Origin: Phycomyces nitens
Lineage: Eukaryota > Mucoromycota > Mucoromycetes > Mucorales > Phycomycetaceae
Direction of reading: 5' to 3'
DNA length: 64,000 nucleotides
Assembly (NCBI GenBank): GCA_022702545.1
Contig: JAHRBC010000004.1
Span: 2,542,001 to 2,606,000, forward strand
Positions 10,366 to 22,295 of the stretch are shown in pieces. A program made the position numbers and the translations under genes. How positions within the stretch are numbered: the stretch's first letter is position 1; the number at the start of each line of letters is the position of its first letter. The notes beneath the pieces were generated by a model. It was given only the letters and a program-made list of their open reading frames with translations, was not told the origin of the DNA and did not search any database.

Positions 10366-10969
10366 ATGACTTACGACTCACCAAACGATCCACACAGACG
10401 CTACCAGGCCCGTGCCTATCAAGACTTTCAAGACACCATCCTTGAAGACGACCTTCTCTTGGTGGACTGGACTGGTAGCCAGCCAACCCAAGATATGGCT
10501 TATTCTGCAATCCCTGTCATCCCAAACACCTTCCATTCCTTTGTCCAGCCAACCCAGGCAATTCACCCACAGCCAGTCGCCACTCCTACACCATTTGTCC
10601 CAGCTCCTCCAGCTCCAGAGCCAGCGCTTGATACATCCAGACCATCTCATCCAGAGTGGGGTGTTCTCAAGGACCAAGAGTTCCATCCGCTCACCCTGAA
10701 GCATCAAAGAGACCTCGAGAATCTCTATCAGACAGGCGCTTCTATCATCGATTTTCATTTTTGGCAGGCCAATTTGGGTGGCTATTGTATGGCAAACATG
10801 GTTCAAAGTAAGTTGGGGTTGTGCTCTTAACAATCTGATAAACAAACCATTTACTAACCATTCCATAGAAACCGTATTGTCCCCTGATGGGTGCTGTGCT
10901 CTGGTCAGACGCGTCGTCGAGGGTGCTCCTCATCCAGGCAGGAAGAACAAGAAGCGGGGAATGGGATGA
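10366..10969 (+). CDS. WWE-domain-like miniprotein
   Basis: Exons 10366-10807 and 10869-10969 give 180 residues. The first ~100 residues are a low-complexity Pro/Ala/Gln-rich tail. The C-terminal ~80 resemble a WWE domain: a Trp near the start (PEWGVL), then LKHQRDLENLY matching the conserved Q..LE..Y helix, an M..M.Q stretch (CMANMVQ) and a final VRR (ALVRRV). WWE domains bind poly/iso-ADP-ribose and usually accompany PARPs or ubiquitin ligases. Here the domain stands alone with a basic tail (GRKNKKRG). Splicing is supported because the match spans the junction (donor A|GTAAGT, acceptor CATAG). The WWE call is pattern-based and could be wrong in detail. Confidence 0.55.
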
Positions 10970-11338
10970 CATGAGCTGTAACAAAATCCATGAATCTTTA
11001 CCTCTTGATGGATTTCTTGCTCTTTTTATCCTTGTCTTCTTTTGCTGTTTAAGATTCCTCTCCTTATTATATGCATCTTTAAATTCACTAACATGTACTA
11101 TAAGTATTTCTACTTTAACGCCTTACGTATACATACATACATATATATATACACATATATACATATATTTGATTAAAAAAAATATAACCCCCACTATAAC
11201 TACTCTTTGAGATCTTTGTATCCACCACCATGACCTTGACTTTCTTCGAGGTGACTGTTGAATATGTTTCCAATTAACCATTAATTTCCATTTTTAAAAT
11301 ATTCTTTTGCATTTTTCTTGTCAAGGCGTGTATTTATC

Positions 11339-14300
11339 ATGCGTCTCTCGGGCTCCATTAGTCCTACTGTGGGCCTGAGTCTTGTTGTACTGACAGTCCT
11401 CCAGCTCTTTGCCATCCTCATCTTCCTCAAAGGATTCCTGTTGACGCGACAAACCCTCGACCTCAAAGGCCGTCCGTACCAATCCTGGGAACGATTCCCT
11501 CTCGATAACCCCACCCACCAATCATTGCCAATTATACCGTCTAGACCGCCATTCAAACGACTTGTCATAATCCTAATCGATGCCCTTCGCTTCGACTTTG
11601 TCACGCCATCAGACGGCCTTGATCAGCACTACCTCAATCAAGTCCCAATTATTCATCATCTCCAACAATCAGAACCCTCATCATCTCTCTTATTTCAATT
11701 CAGAGCAGATCCACCCACAACCACCATGCAACGTGTCAAGGGCCTCATGACAGGCTCATTGCCAACATTTATTGATGCCGGAACAAACTTTGCCTCATCG
11801 GCAGTTGGAGAAGACCATGTTCTACGCCATGTGAGCCAAAAGTACAAGGAGATATATTTCATGGGAGACGACACCTGGGTCAACTTATTTCCCGAGACAT
11901 TTGACCGAGAAAACCAAACATTTGCAAGTGACAGCTTCAAGATGTTTGATCTTGATACCGTCGACAATCGTATCTTGTCTCATCTCTGGCCATTGATGGA
12001 AAACGGAGAACCATGGGAGGTTGCAATTGCACATTTCTTGGGTGTAGATCATTGTGGGCATACCTACGGCCCTTCTCATCCAAACATGGCCCGCAAACTA
12101 AAGGAGATGAATGCTGTGATCGAGAGACTGGTAAAGCAAGTAGATCAAGATACCCTGTTGGTTGTTATGGGTGATCATGGAATGTCAGTTGAAGGTGACC
12201 ATGGTGGAGAAAGTGTAGAAGAATTGATGAGTGCCCTGTTTCTCTATTCGGGACGCAATCTTACCTTGAGTGGGATCGATGGTCAAGAATACTTTCATCA
12301 GCTCTTTGACCGTATCCATCACACACGCTCAACTTTGCTTGGCTATGACCTTGATCGGATAAGGGAACGTCTTGGCTACAATCCAAGCCAACATCCCATT
12401 GTCTCTCAGATCAATTTGGTTCCAACTCTTTCTTACCTACTGGGTATTCCGATTCCCTTTGGAAACCTGGGTGCTATTGTTCCAGATATCATTTATCCTC
12501 TTAATTCAGACAAATTCGATATTTTGCTACACATTGTCCAGCAATTTCGCACCAATGCACTCCAAGTGTATGACTATCTTGACGCCTATGGAAAACACAC
12601 CAACCATCCTGGTTTCGCTCTCTCCAAACTACACCATATTATTGAACACTTTCATCAAGCAGATCAACTCATGCTTTCTGTTTCTCACCTCTTGTCGTCA
12701 TCTGACTTTGACAAGCAGGCTGTAATGGCCACATTGGAAGATTCAATCTTTGCTTATGACGCATTTTTGATTGAGACCATAAAGTACTGTGAAGCAATAT
12801 GGGCACAATTTGATGTTGGCTGTATGGCTATCGGTATTGGCCTCTTATTTTCTACCCTGATTGCTATCATTTGGTTAGTGCCCTGTCCAACTATTATGAT
12901 CAAAACCGCCATTTGGGTTTTTTCTATATCCTTCTTGAGTGGCATTACTCTCGTCAGTCTGAAATTCACTTTATTGAAAGACTTGTTCCGGACTCACGGC
13001 TGGTTTGAAAAGATGGACTTGGCGAGCTGGATACAAGTGGTTTTTGCATTTGCCGTTCTTTGCATTGTGTTTTCGACTCGATTTCGTACATCTTTAGCTG
13101 TACGATCTTGGGTGGGATTGGAGCTCTTGGATATTTTACAATCCCTGACCTTGGGATCAAACAGTTTTGTGATCTGGGAAGACCGCGGTACCCGTTTCAT
13201 GGCAGCAACCCTCTGTATTGGGTGGCTACTGATCGATATATCTAGTCGCTCGACCCTAAAGTTAACCAAGACTCAATACCTGGGCACCTTTGTTGGACCG
13301 CTTGTAGTCCTGACGTTTGTTCGTCTGACCGGAATACTAGGTCAATGCCGTGAAGAGCAATTTCCTCATTGCTCATATATCCACAATGGATATCTAAATT
13401 TTGACGGGCTTGGCCATACTGAAGGAGCCATCACGACACTCTGGATTGCCACGACCCTTTTCTTGGTGGTTTACATGTACAGGTTCTATCAGCGCCATGC
13501 ACTTGTCAACACAAGTCTCCTATCAAACACTCTGTCAAAGGCGTATCTTTTATCACTTTGTTTTGTCTTGGCTCGACAGTATTTTGATATCTATCAAGGC
13601 TCCCCCGAAACCGTGGCTGCACTAGAGCAACACATTGACTTTTCTCCTGTCGCACCTTTTGCAGCACTCTTCAAAAAGGCATTTGATGTCTATATGCCTC
13701 GAATGGTCTACTTTGTAAGCTTGTTTGGCACTATTGGATCCTTTGTTTCATTGAAGATGCGTGGCAATAGACCAAATCAGGCAACACACACCAAGAAAGC
13801 TTGCTGGGCTACATTTTGTCTGTGGAGTGTGAGTTTAGGGATGCTCCAACGACCCCTGGGAAGTATTGTACTCTTGGCATTTCCTTCTGTCGTGGCCTGG
13901 ATAGTTGGTGGGGAAGCTTCTAGTCTGACCACCAGACTGTACCTGCTTCATGTTCTTGGCCAGCACCTCTTCTTTGTCACTGCACATCAAGCTACTTCTA
14001 CCTCATTGCCGTGGAAGGCGGCATTTATTGGATTTGATGATATGAACTACTACGGTGGGATGGTGCTGGTGACCATGTCCACCCTGGCAGGCCACATTGC
14101 GTCCTGGTTGGGATGGATGGTCGTGCTGGTACAGGATAATAATGAAGCCAACAAGACATCCCTTTTTTTCATGCCACTCATGCAGGCCATTCCAACCTGC
14201 TTTTCTGCACTGTTTGTGTTAATCCTCAGGCGCCATTTGATGACCTGGAAGATTTTTGCGCCTCGTTTCTTACTTCAATGTCTTTTGGTAGCTGGATCTC

Positions 14301-14344
14301 ATGTAGCTGCTATTTTTATTCACAAGATACCTTCCCCACCATGA
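11339..14344 (+). CDS. GPI13: GPI ethanolamine phosphate transferase 3 (PIG-O/Gpi13)
   Basis: A single exon encodes 1001 residues, close to the usual ~1000-1090 of PIG-O. It adds ethanolamine phosphate to the third mannose of the GPI precursor in the ER lumen, the group later joined to the protein. An N-terminal membrane anchor comes first (about residues 8-35). The lumenal alkaline-phosphatase-like domain follows, with the metal/nucleophile motif ILIDALRFDF, a VDHCGHTYGP motif and MGDHGMSVEGDHGG. The C-terminal half (from about residue 495) is a series of more than ten hydrophobic segments. The start is the ATG at 11339; an upstream in-frame TTG is less likely. No intron is needed, which is notable because nearly all other genes here are split. 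Confidence 0.93.
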   Translation: MRLSGSISPTVGLSLVVLTVLQLFAILIFLKGFLLTRQTLDLKGRPYQSWERFPLDNPTHQSLPIIPSRPPFKRLVIILIDALRFDFVTPSDGLDQHYLNQVPIIHHLQQSEPSSSLLFQFRADPPTTTMQRVKGLMTGSLPTFIDAGTNFASSAVGEDHVLRHVSQKYKEIYFMGDDTWVNLFPETFDRENQTFASDSFKMFDLDTVDNRILSHLWPLMENGEPWEVAIAHFLGVDHCGHTYGPSHPNMARKLKEMNAVIERLVKQVDQDTLLVVMGDHGMSVEGDHGGESVEELMSALFLYSGRNLTLSGIDGQEYFHQLFDRIHHTRSTLLGYDLDRIRERLGYNPSQHPIVSQINLVPTLSYLLGIPIPFGNLGAIVPDIIYPLNSDKFDILLHIVQQFRTNALQVYDYLDAYGKHTNHPGFALSKLHHIIEHFHQADQLMLSVSHLLSSSDFDKQAVMATLEDSIFAYDAFLIETIKYCEAIWAQFDVGCMAIGIGLLFSTLIAIIWLVPCPTIMIKTAIWVFSISFLSGITLVSLKFTLLKDLFRTHGWFEKMDLASWIQVVFAFAVLCIVFSTRFRTSLAVRSWVGLELLDILQSLTLGSNSFVIWEDRGTRFMAATLCIGWLLIDISSRSTLKLTKTQYLGTFVGPLVVLTFVRLTGILGQCREEQFPHCSYIHNGYLNFDGLGHTEGAITTLWIATTLFLVVYMYRFYQRHALVNTSLLSNTLSKAYLLSLCFVLARQYFDIYQGSPETVAALEQHIDFSPVAPFAALFKKAFDVYMPRMVYFVSLFGTIGSFVSLKMRGNRPNQATHTKKACWATFCLWSVSLGMLQRPLGSIVLLAFPSVVAWIVGGEASSLTTRLYLLHVLGQHLFFVTAHQATSTSLPWKAAFIGFDDMNYYGGMVLVTMSTLAGHIASWLGWMVVLVQDNNEANKTSLFFMPLMQAIPTCFSALFVLILRRHLMTWKIFAPRFLLQCLLVAGSHVAAIFIHKIPSPP

Positions 14345-16185
14345 TGTCTTTACATCTCTCTTTTGTACATGCTATTTAGATTGACAATATATACAGCCAC
14401 AACTTGTATTTATATTTACAGTGCCTCCAAACAAAAAACACACACACTTTAAACAGAATAAAATTGAAATTGAATACTGATGAGTGAATTGGAAGAAATA
14501 AAGTACAGAAACTGAATATCTTTTTTAGATTATTTGACCAATTTGACCAATTTGACCAATTTGATGCATAGTATTATTAAGCGTATGCTAAAGGACCAAT
14601 TTATTACTGTGAATGCATTTATATATAAATATACTTGTTTTTTTAAAAATACATGCCTTTGATCACATTAAAAATCATTTATTATAGTGATAAAATCTAC
14701 TGCCTGTATATGTTTGGCCTTGACGGTCCATTGATTTACTACTTTATGATCCAGTTATTGAATGTAAACTTTCTTTTGGATAGTTTTCTCTTTTTCATTT
14801 ACCTTGAACTATCCTTCTTGTTTTGTGTGCATTGATTTCATTTCCGTACAATATCTTTATAGTCTCTCGTAACTTTACCAGCCTTTTTCTTGTTTTTCTA
14901 CATGCCTTTATTTTTCCTTGTTTTTGATAGACTAACGCCATTAGATACACCTCTTTATCTTTTTTTGTGTCTTTTTTGTGTCTTTTTTTCTTTTATTGCT
15001 TACTAGCCTCTCACGTATGTCGCTCTAATTCCTCATTAAAAGTTCTTTCCATAATAATCTACCGAGCCGATTGCCATAAAGCTGCTAATACGGCACTTGT
15101 TTACGAAAATAGGCATGGACATCTTAAAATGACAATTAAATCATAATCATAATCATAATCAGTATTTATCAACTGGATTTTGGTATGTTCTAGTCAAATA
15201 TGGATACAAAGTTTATACTTTCTTGGTGCATCGAGTACATGGGTTGATTATTACAGCTATAAGCAGTTATGAAAAATTGATCAGTTTCATTTATATCAGA
15301 AAGAATACAGCCTAACCATTGGTAGCTCTACACTAAATCTAATCATTTATTATCATTATTATTAGCAGTAATGGTAAAAACTAATGTTTTGCTGGTCCAA
15401 TGTTCTAGAATCTAGTAATTTCTGTAGAATAGTTGGCTATATATTCTTCTTGATCTTTCAACCAAGCCAAGAGTGAGTATTAGTGGTGGTTTATAGTAAA
15501 CATTGTCTTTGAGATAATATACTAGACATTCTCTCTTTTTCTTTTTCAGTCTAATAAACTACAAGTTGGATATCCGTAAATGATGCCAGGGTTCTTATTT
15601 CAGAATTCTATTTTACCGCATGATTTCTTGGGAAAAGACATCGTTTCAACATAAACCATTTGCTTTCTTTTTGCATTTTTCTTTCATGCACTTGACCACC
15701 ACCAATACCAATAGATTACTTCAAAAATATTAATTTCTTGACTTGCCATCTTTTATTGTCTATTAGTCAGTCACCAAAATGGCTGTTAACAATGTCTTTA
15801 TACAAAAAAGAGAGAGAGAGTATTATCCAAGAGCCCTGGTGCTCTTCTTTGACTCTAGTCAACCAATTGCAACATATACTCATTACACCATGTCTTGTAA
15901 AATAAAATCTCAAAGTCAATGAAAATGAAGACAATGCTCAAGATTGCCTAATTAGTAAATAATTCAGACTAGGTATCAGGGTATTGCATAAAAGTACTTG
16001 TGCCTTGTCCACAATTTTGAATATATATAATATATATATATATATGCATTGCTACCTGAGCCACATATCTGGTCAACATTTACATCAACACCCTTGGTTT
16101 CTTTTAAAGATAATGAAGAGTATCGGCCACCCTATAGACAATCCAACTATATAAACACACCATTAATGTTTATTTCCAATTAATT

Positions 16186-16217
<32 letters not shown>

Positions 16218-16253
16218 TATAATACAAAATCATCTTTATCTAATCTGGATTTA
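14345..16253. other. 1.9-kb intergenic region with simple repeats
   Basis: It holds three tandem GACCAATTT units (about 14535-14562), T-rich runs, and a GATA tetranucleotide array (16186-16216). There is no convincing coding frame. GPI13 and the small gene at 16.3 kb converge here. Confidence 0.6.
16186..16216 (+). repeat. GATA tetranucleotide microsatellite
   Basis: About eight GATA units, followed by a short TA run, just beyond the 3' end of the small gene at 16254-16496. Confidence 0.9.
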
Positions 16254-16496
16254 TTAACCAAAGAAGAATGCAGAGCGTGGTAATGTTTTGGGGTATAACT
16301 TGTAGATGGGATTTCGGCTGATGGTTTTCCTTGAGACCATTAATGGGTCTGTGGGATCACCATCAATGTAACAGATATCAAAGTCTGGATACTTTGCGAG
16401 TTCATCCTTGCATAGCTTTTCATTTTCAGGATTCATAGGTTTGCCATAAAAGATGCATATTGCCTGTGTGCGGCTCATTTTGGTGGGAAATGACAT
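16254..16496 (-). CDS. Small conserved-looking protein of unknown function
   Basis: A single exon of 80 residues is chosen from the ATG at 16496; a second ATG lies at 16478. Composition is balanced rather than AT-driven, with a motif such as ICIFYGKPMNPENE, a segment DICYIDGDPTDP and a C-terminus PKTLPRSAFFFG. A TATATATATAAAAAG stretch lies immediately upstream on this strand and could be a TATA box. No signal peptide or membrane segment is seen, and I do not recognise the family. Confidence 0.45.
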   Translation of the reverse strand: MSFPTKMSRTQAICIFYGKPMNPENEKLCKDELAKYPDFDICYIDGDPTDPLMVSRKTISRNPIYKLYPKTLPRSAFFFG

Positions 16497-17381
16497 TTGG
16501 ATATATATATAAAAAGAGGGTTTGGAAAAGAATAAAAATTGAATCCGTTTATAAAATGGCTTGGGGATCGAATACTTTAAGGACAACAGCAAATAAAATA
16601 AAAAAAAAGTTGTCCTTTATATTTATATTTATATATACCTTGGGATCCATTTGATTGTTACATTATCCTGACTAAAAAAATATAAGGCGAAAAGGAGAAT
16701 ACAAACTAGAAAAAAAGGATGGGACGCCTTTACATGTTACAAGTGCTGTCTTGAAGACAATGTTTTCTTTGTATCAATTGATTGTCTTGTAAGTTTTACA
16801 AGCCAAACTTGCAGCCATTTTTATTCTATATAATAAATGGCCTTTACACAAACCCCCCTTTTTTTCAAAAAGAAAAAGGTTATTTATAGTCTAGGACATT
16901 GTCAAAAATCATCAATGATTTTATTTCATGTTGAAAATGCTCTGGAGAATGAAAAACAATTGTTGTATGGCTTGTAAACACATTGTTCAAATATCTCATT
17001 TACAAATTGGACTCAATTGGGATCGTTACAACAATTATTAGACAATGGTTGAATAGACACTTTATGTTTGATAGAGTAATGTCTGCCATTAGCCTTTTAG
17101 CGTTTCAATAAAATACATTATGTTTTTTTTAACAAAAAAAAAGTATTGAAACTGACTATTACTAATTGATTGAATGAGAACACTAGTCTGTGGTGAATTA
17201 CTCTTGGTTCATGAAACATCTTTGCCGCTAGATTAAATCCAATTGCCATTAAAATTATGTTCAAATTTACACATCCTTCATTGTTTGTAAATGTGTTTGG
17301 GAAACCAACACCAAGACATACGAAATAAATCATGGAATGGGAAATTGATATTGTTTTTTGTTTTAATAAAAATCAGCGACA
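16497..17381. other. Intergenic, no gene seen
   Basis: AT-rich with A/T homopolymers. Only short frames with stops and no family resemblance. This is the promoter side of the small gene and the 3' flank of CK2 alpha. Confidence 0.6.
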
Positions 17382-19057
17382 TTAAGACGACTTTGCCTTG
17401 TCGCTTTCTTGTTCACGAATAGGACCTTAATATTGGATATTTTGGTTAGAAATCCAATACAGAAAAAAACAAACATATACAGCTTTACTTACGGAAATAA
17501 GGGTGATCCATAGCTTCTTTTGCTGTAAGACGTTCCTGATGATCATAGCGGAGTAGGTTGTCAAGGAGATCAAACAGTTCGTCTGAAATATAACGCTTGT
17601 TGGCAGGACCAACGAACTTGCTCCATGGCTTTGTTGGGTACCTTCAAGATAATATAAGACATGTATTCATCCAGTCATTGACCTTGCCATTTAACTTACT
17701 TTCCGAGAATATCATCAAACTGGTGGTCAAGTTTGATGTTGTATTTTTTAAGGTAAGCAAACAGACTGTCTGTACCCAAAACACGGGCAATCTTTACCAA
17801 CTGGTCATAGTTATCATGACCATTGAAAAATGGTTCTTTACGGAAGACCTAAGACACGTATATAAGATAAGATTAATTGCTCTTTTTTTTTGGAGTGGCC
17901 AAGAGAATGCGTACCATGCCTGCCAACATACAGCCATAACTCCACATATCTAGACTGTAATCGTACAAGCGGAAATCGACAAGGAGCTCGGGGCCCTTGA
18001 AACATCTGGATGCGACACGAACATTGTACTCTGCACCAGGAAGGTAAAAATCAGCCAAACCCCAATCAATCAAACGCAACTGCAATACATTTTTTTTAAA
18101 TATATATAAGCAATTAGTACCGTGTAAATAATAGTATATGCTAAATACACTCTTCCTCATCTTACCTGACGCTTCTCATGATCAATCATCACATTATGAG
18201 GTTTGACATCACGATGCATGATGCCCTTGGAATGGCAGTAATCAATAGCCTAAAATTTAATAATAATAAAAAAATATTTTATATTTAGTATCATGAAAAT
18301 ATTGTTACTAATAAATGAATTATGCCTCCAACCAACCTTCAAGAGTTCATACATGTAGTAACGAACATCGTAATCAGTGAAGCGAGGATAAAGAATCTTG
18401 AACTCGGTATTGTTCACATATTCAAAAACCAAGGATGGTGTTCTAGACTAATGACCATTCTCTTTAGTAACAAACTTTTTTGTTATTGTTTTTGTTTTTT
18501 TGTTTTACCTGAGGATCTCTAACAATGTCCAAAAGTCCAATGATGTTGGGTCCTCCGTTTAAGTTTTGAAGAATCTTGATTTCACGCTTGATCTTCTTCT
18601 TCTTGACAGGCTTAAGGACCTTGATGACGCATTGCTGGCCATTGGTGACATTCAGGCCTTCAAACACTTCCGAGTATTTTCCACGGCCGACCTTGCGGCT
18701 AATCTCGTAGTTATCTTGGAATCTGATCCAATAGTGAGTTTTTTATTATTATTATTATATTAAAGAATGCATATACACATACATACACATATGTATGTAT
18801 GCATGTATTTGTATACAAATATATAAATATAAATGTGTGTTTTTGCACACGATTATACAAAAGGAAGAGAAAGATGACTTGTTGATCGGTCTCTTTCTCT
18901 CCCTTGCTCTCTTTTTTTTCTTTATCTTTCTCATTTTCTACTGGTGTTCTCATTGTACGTACCCCCAATTGACTTGGAGTGCATCGTATTCGTAGTAATC
19001 TTTTGGTTGGTTTACGTTGGCGTAGGTATAGACACGGGCAAGACTTGGCTCCTGCAT
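17382..19057 (-). CDS. CKA1: Casein kinase II catalytic subunit alpha
   Basis: Eight exons (19057-18963, 18722-18509, 18447-18337, 18249-18166, 18079-17915, 17848-17700, 17641-17493, 17425-17382) close in frame to 336 residues, the normal fungal length. CK2 alpha is a constitutively active Ser/Thr kinase for acidic sites. Seen in order: [10 protein letters not shown] start, Gly-rich loop [10 protein letters not shown], the basic [13 protein letters not shown] cluster that binds acidic substrates and CK2 beta, catalytic HRDVKPHN (Asp154), DWG in place of DFG (Asp173), and [19 protein letters not shown] and the lysine cluster are diagnostic for CK2. All introns have GT...AG ends. The C-terminus is short and polar. 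Confidence 0.96.
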
Positions 19058-19249
19058 GATAATGTCCATTAGGAGAGCAAGTCAACCAAAGGGGCACCAG
19101 TCGTTCCACCCCAATTGAACATTTGTTTGAAAAAATTGGTCGGGAGTTTAAATAAATTTAGCCACTTTTATCAGTTTAGCTTGATCAAAAGAATAGTTTT
19201 AATTGGCCAATAAGCTCGAAAATAATTTGGTTAAAAGTAATTAAGATAC

Positions 19250-19327
19250 TCATTTCTTGACCAAGAATGACACGGTTATCAGAGCGAGGGCAATATAAAG
19301 GACCCAGCCAGACGTCTTGTGGGCCAT
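19250..19327 (-). CDS. 25-residue membrane micropeptide or upstream ORF of CK2 alpha
   Basis: ATG at 19327, stop TGA at 19250-19252. The peptide has a short polar start (MAHKTSGW), about 16 hydrophobic residues and a KK end, the layout of a tiny tail-anchored or ER membrane peptide. It lies on the same strand as CK2 alpha, with 192 nt between its stop and the kinase ATG. It could therefore be an upstream ORF in the kinase's 5' leader, an independent micropeptide gene, or chance. Confidence 0.3.
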   Translation of the reverse strand: MAHKTSGWVLYIALALITVSFLVKK

Positions 19328-22295
19328 TTTTTTAATTAATTATTATTATTTCTATAAAGCACCATTTTTATAGTAATAATAATAATAAAGAGTAGAAAGA
19401 CTATAATATTTTACAAGATTGATTATTCATATCAACAAAGTCCCAAGCTGCTTTGCTAGTCATTGAACACCAAGTACATTTTATATTTTTGCGTATTGTG
19501 CTACAGCTTAAAACTAATGGTTTTTATTGGATTTTTTTTTAAGAAAAAGAAGTCAATGGCCTTGGGTATATGCTCCTTGTTGAAATTAGCATGGATATGC
19601 TCAACTGTGTATTCTGCCATTGTCATAAAAGTTAATTGACACTAATAGATATAAAAAATGCCTGAAAGACTTGGACAATTTACCGCAGATTACAGCTCTG
19701 GGAAATTCTGTAATTACCATGAAATTACTAGAAATAACTGAATATTACTAAATAACTGTAAAGAAAAACAAACTACTTAAATTATAACAAAAATGTCTCG
19801 AAATGGCCATGTCAATGTTTGCAAAGTTTAGGATTAGCCATGTATTAAAATATCAAGGAAATGTTTCCCAACATTGGCTAATAATATAAACAAATGTCGT
19901 GCCAATTATTGGATTACAACCGTCTGCTTTTTTTTGTAGTAATATTTCTTATACTAATCATGCTCGCGCTGACGATCATATCTCTAGTAACCTTGGTCTC
20001 TTTACTTGCAAGAAACAATTCTCTGTATTTCCTACTTCAATTGCTTGGCTTGGAATATTTTTAAACTTTTTTCATCTTTATAAAAGTTTTTATTTTCTTT
20101 GGGATCTCAAGAATTACATGTATTTATTTTATATATATAATTGAATCAATCAAGAGACCAATTATTTAAAAAGTAATGACCAAGAGCTTCTTGTTAAGTT
20201 CAAATTTCTCCTTTGGTAATTTGTTATCGCTATAATGCCTGTAAAATGGCTTCTTTGGATCCTTGAGCTTGGAATTTGACCTTTTTTTTTGTTTATGCTT
20301 TTTTTAAAAAAAAACAAGCAAGACTATCCTTATTGTCAATTATTCGTGTTTTAATACAAAAGATATATTTCCATGGCTATTAAAACTAGACATTTCTAGA
20401 CCATTATTGGGTCTTGAAAGATTAAAAGGGGTTTATAGGTGACTTCTTGAAGCCAAAAAATATACTATCGACATTGGCCATCTTTTAATTCATCTGTTTA
20501 TAGCCAAGGATATCAAGGGACTAAAAGAGATATTGGGCCTTGACTGTAGAACTTTGTAGCCAACAATAAATGAAAAAAAAAATGCGCTACAGCGGAGATT
20601 CACAATTACTTAGTCCTGACATATTAAAGCCATGTTTTTGGTCGTTTAATCAACAAAAGTGTTGCCATTTATACAGTTGATCCTAACAACCATCCCCATT
20701 ACGACCTCATTCAACCAATCTTTATGAATATAGACTTGTTTAAGAGGGTCACTTCTAGCTTAATCAAAGAATGTACACTAGAATTATTAACATTGAGTCA
20801 ATCTATAAAGTGCTGTGCAATGGAGCATGGGATCATTGTCATCATTATATGCAAATGTATAAAACCACAAACACATGTATACATGTTGCTGCATGACATT
20901 ACTTTTCCTGACTATTCTCCAAAGTAACTTGATCATACTGTTAAATCTACTCTTTTAAGCACGATTGCTCTTGGATTAGTGGTCAACGACATTGGGAAAC
21001 CAAACGATTGTTGTAATTATTACAAATGATCATAAGAATATTTAGATGAAGAAGCCCTCGGTAAAACCAAGTGTGGATATATATATGTGTGTGTGGTTGG
21101 GTCTGGTGTAGACCGATCCAAGGCTTTTCTTTCAAAATGTTCTTTGGAATCCAAGCCAAAAAACCATCAAGAATGTACGAAACAGAATTGAAAACCATGG
21201 CATATTAGAAGATAGGCATGGGGCTGTTCCAAACTGGCTCAGTAAAATCCATGTCTCCATATGCCTTAATAATGTTCCTACCACACCATCATACTATATA
21301 TATATCTTTTTTTCATTTGCGAATGATCATACTCTATTCCATTTGGTTTAAAATGCCAATAAATTATGGATTTTACTACAAGTCTGGTCATTCTTTCCCA
21401 GGATACTCCAAGAGCCATCTTCATGTACATTATAGGTAAAATGTATAGAGAGATGTCCAGAATCACTGCCCATGAAAAGAAAAAGAAAACACTTTACTCC
21501 AAACGCACAAAATCCAATATTTCAGGCTATTCTGGCAGTTTTTTTATAAAAAAAATGGCAATACCACTCACTGATAGCCCAACGTCCTCTGCAAGATATG
21601 TCAGGATCTCCCTTTCTTCCTAATACAAGGTAGGTCTTGGTAAGACCATGCATTTTACCATTGTATTTTTATTTGCATTGTTAAATAATGCACTGCTTTT
21701 GTGTCGACTACATTAGTTAATACAAAACCAATTGTTTTTCTTTCTTTGATGTGGACAGGTTAGAATAGACGCACATATAGAAACAGTAAGAAATGAGGGC
21801 TCCCGCAGGTTGGAATGTTACTGCTAGAAAGCATTCATTTTTACAAGACTTCTTTATACACGTACACACACATACACACTTGTGCATGCTGACAAATCCT
21901 CTTGACATTTATAAATGTGCATATACAAACCTCTTGAATATCTATAGAGAAAAAAGTGTAAAGTGTAAAACTAAAAGAAAAAAAAAAGATATTCAATTGT
22001 GATTCAAATACGTCAAATTAGAGATTTAAATACGTTCCTGATGAATATATGTATTCTACAAAATCTAAACGTCCACAAATCTCAAAGAAATAAACGACTT
22101 TCTTTTCTTTTTTTTTTTCTGCCACCATAACTTCCTTCTGCTTCTTCTTCCTCTTTTTGAATATTATCCATTGTATTTAAAATACCAATTATTAATATTA
22201 TAAAGCATACCACACATCACATCATATTCTGTCATTAACCTTGCTCTAGACACCTATAACCCAAATTATTGCCAAACAATCATACAAACCTGTAC
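19328..22295. other. 3-kb intergenic region, no gene seen
   Basis: AT-rich, with many short frames but none with family resemblance or clean splicing. Both flanking genes are transcribed away from it, so it contains the divergent promoters of CK2 alpha and the anillin-like gene. Confidence 0.6.

Noticed and set aside
11281..11604. 107-codon minus-strand frame overlapping GPI13
   Set aside because: Antisense shadow of the GPI13 5' end.
14653..14835. 60-codon frame after GPI13
   Set aside because: Consists of Ile, Leu, Phe, Tyr from AT-rich DNA; no homology or promoter.
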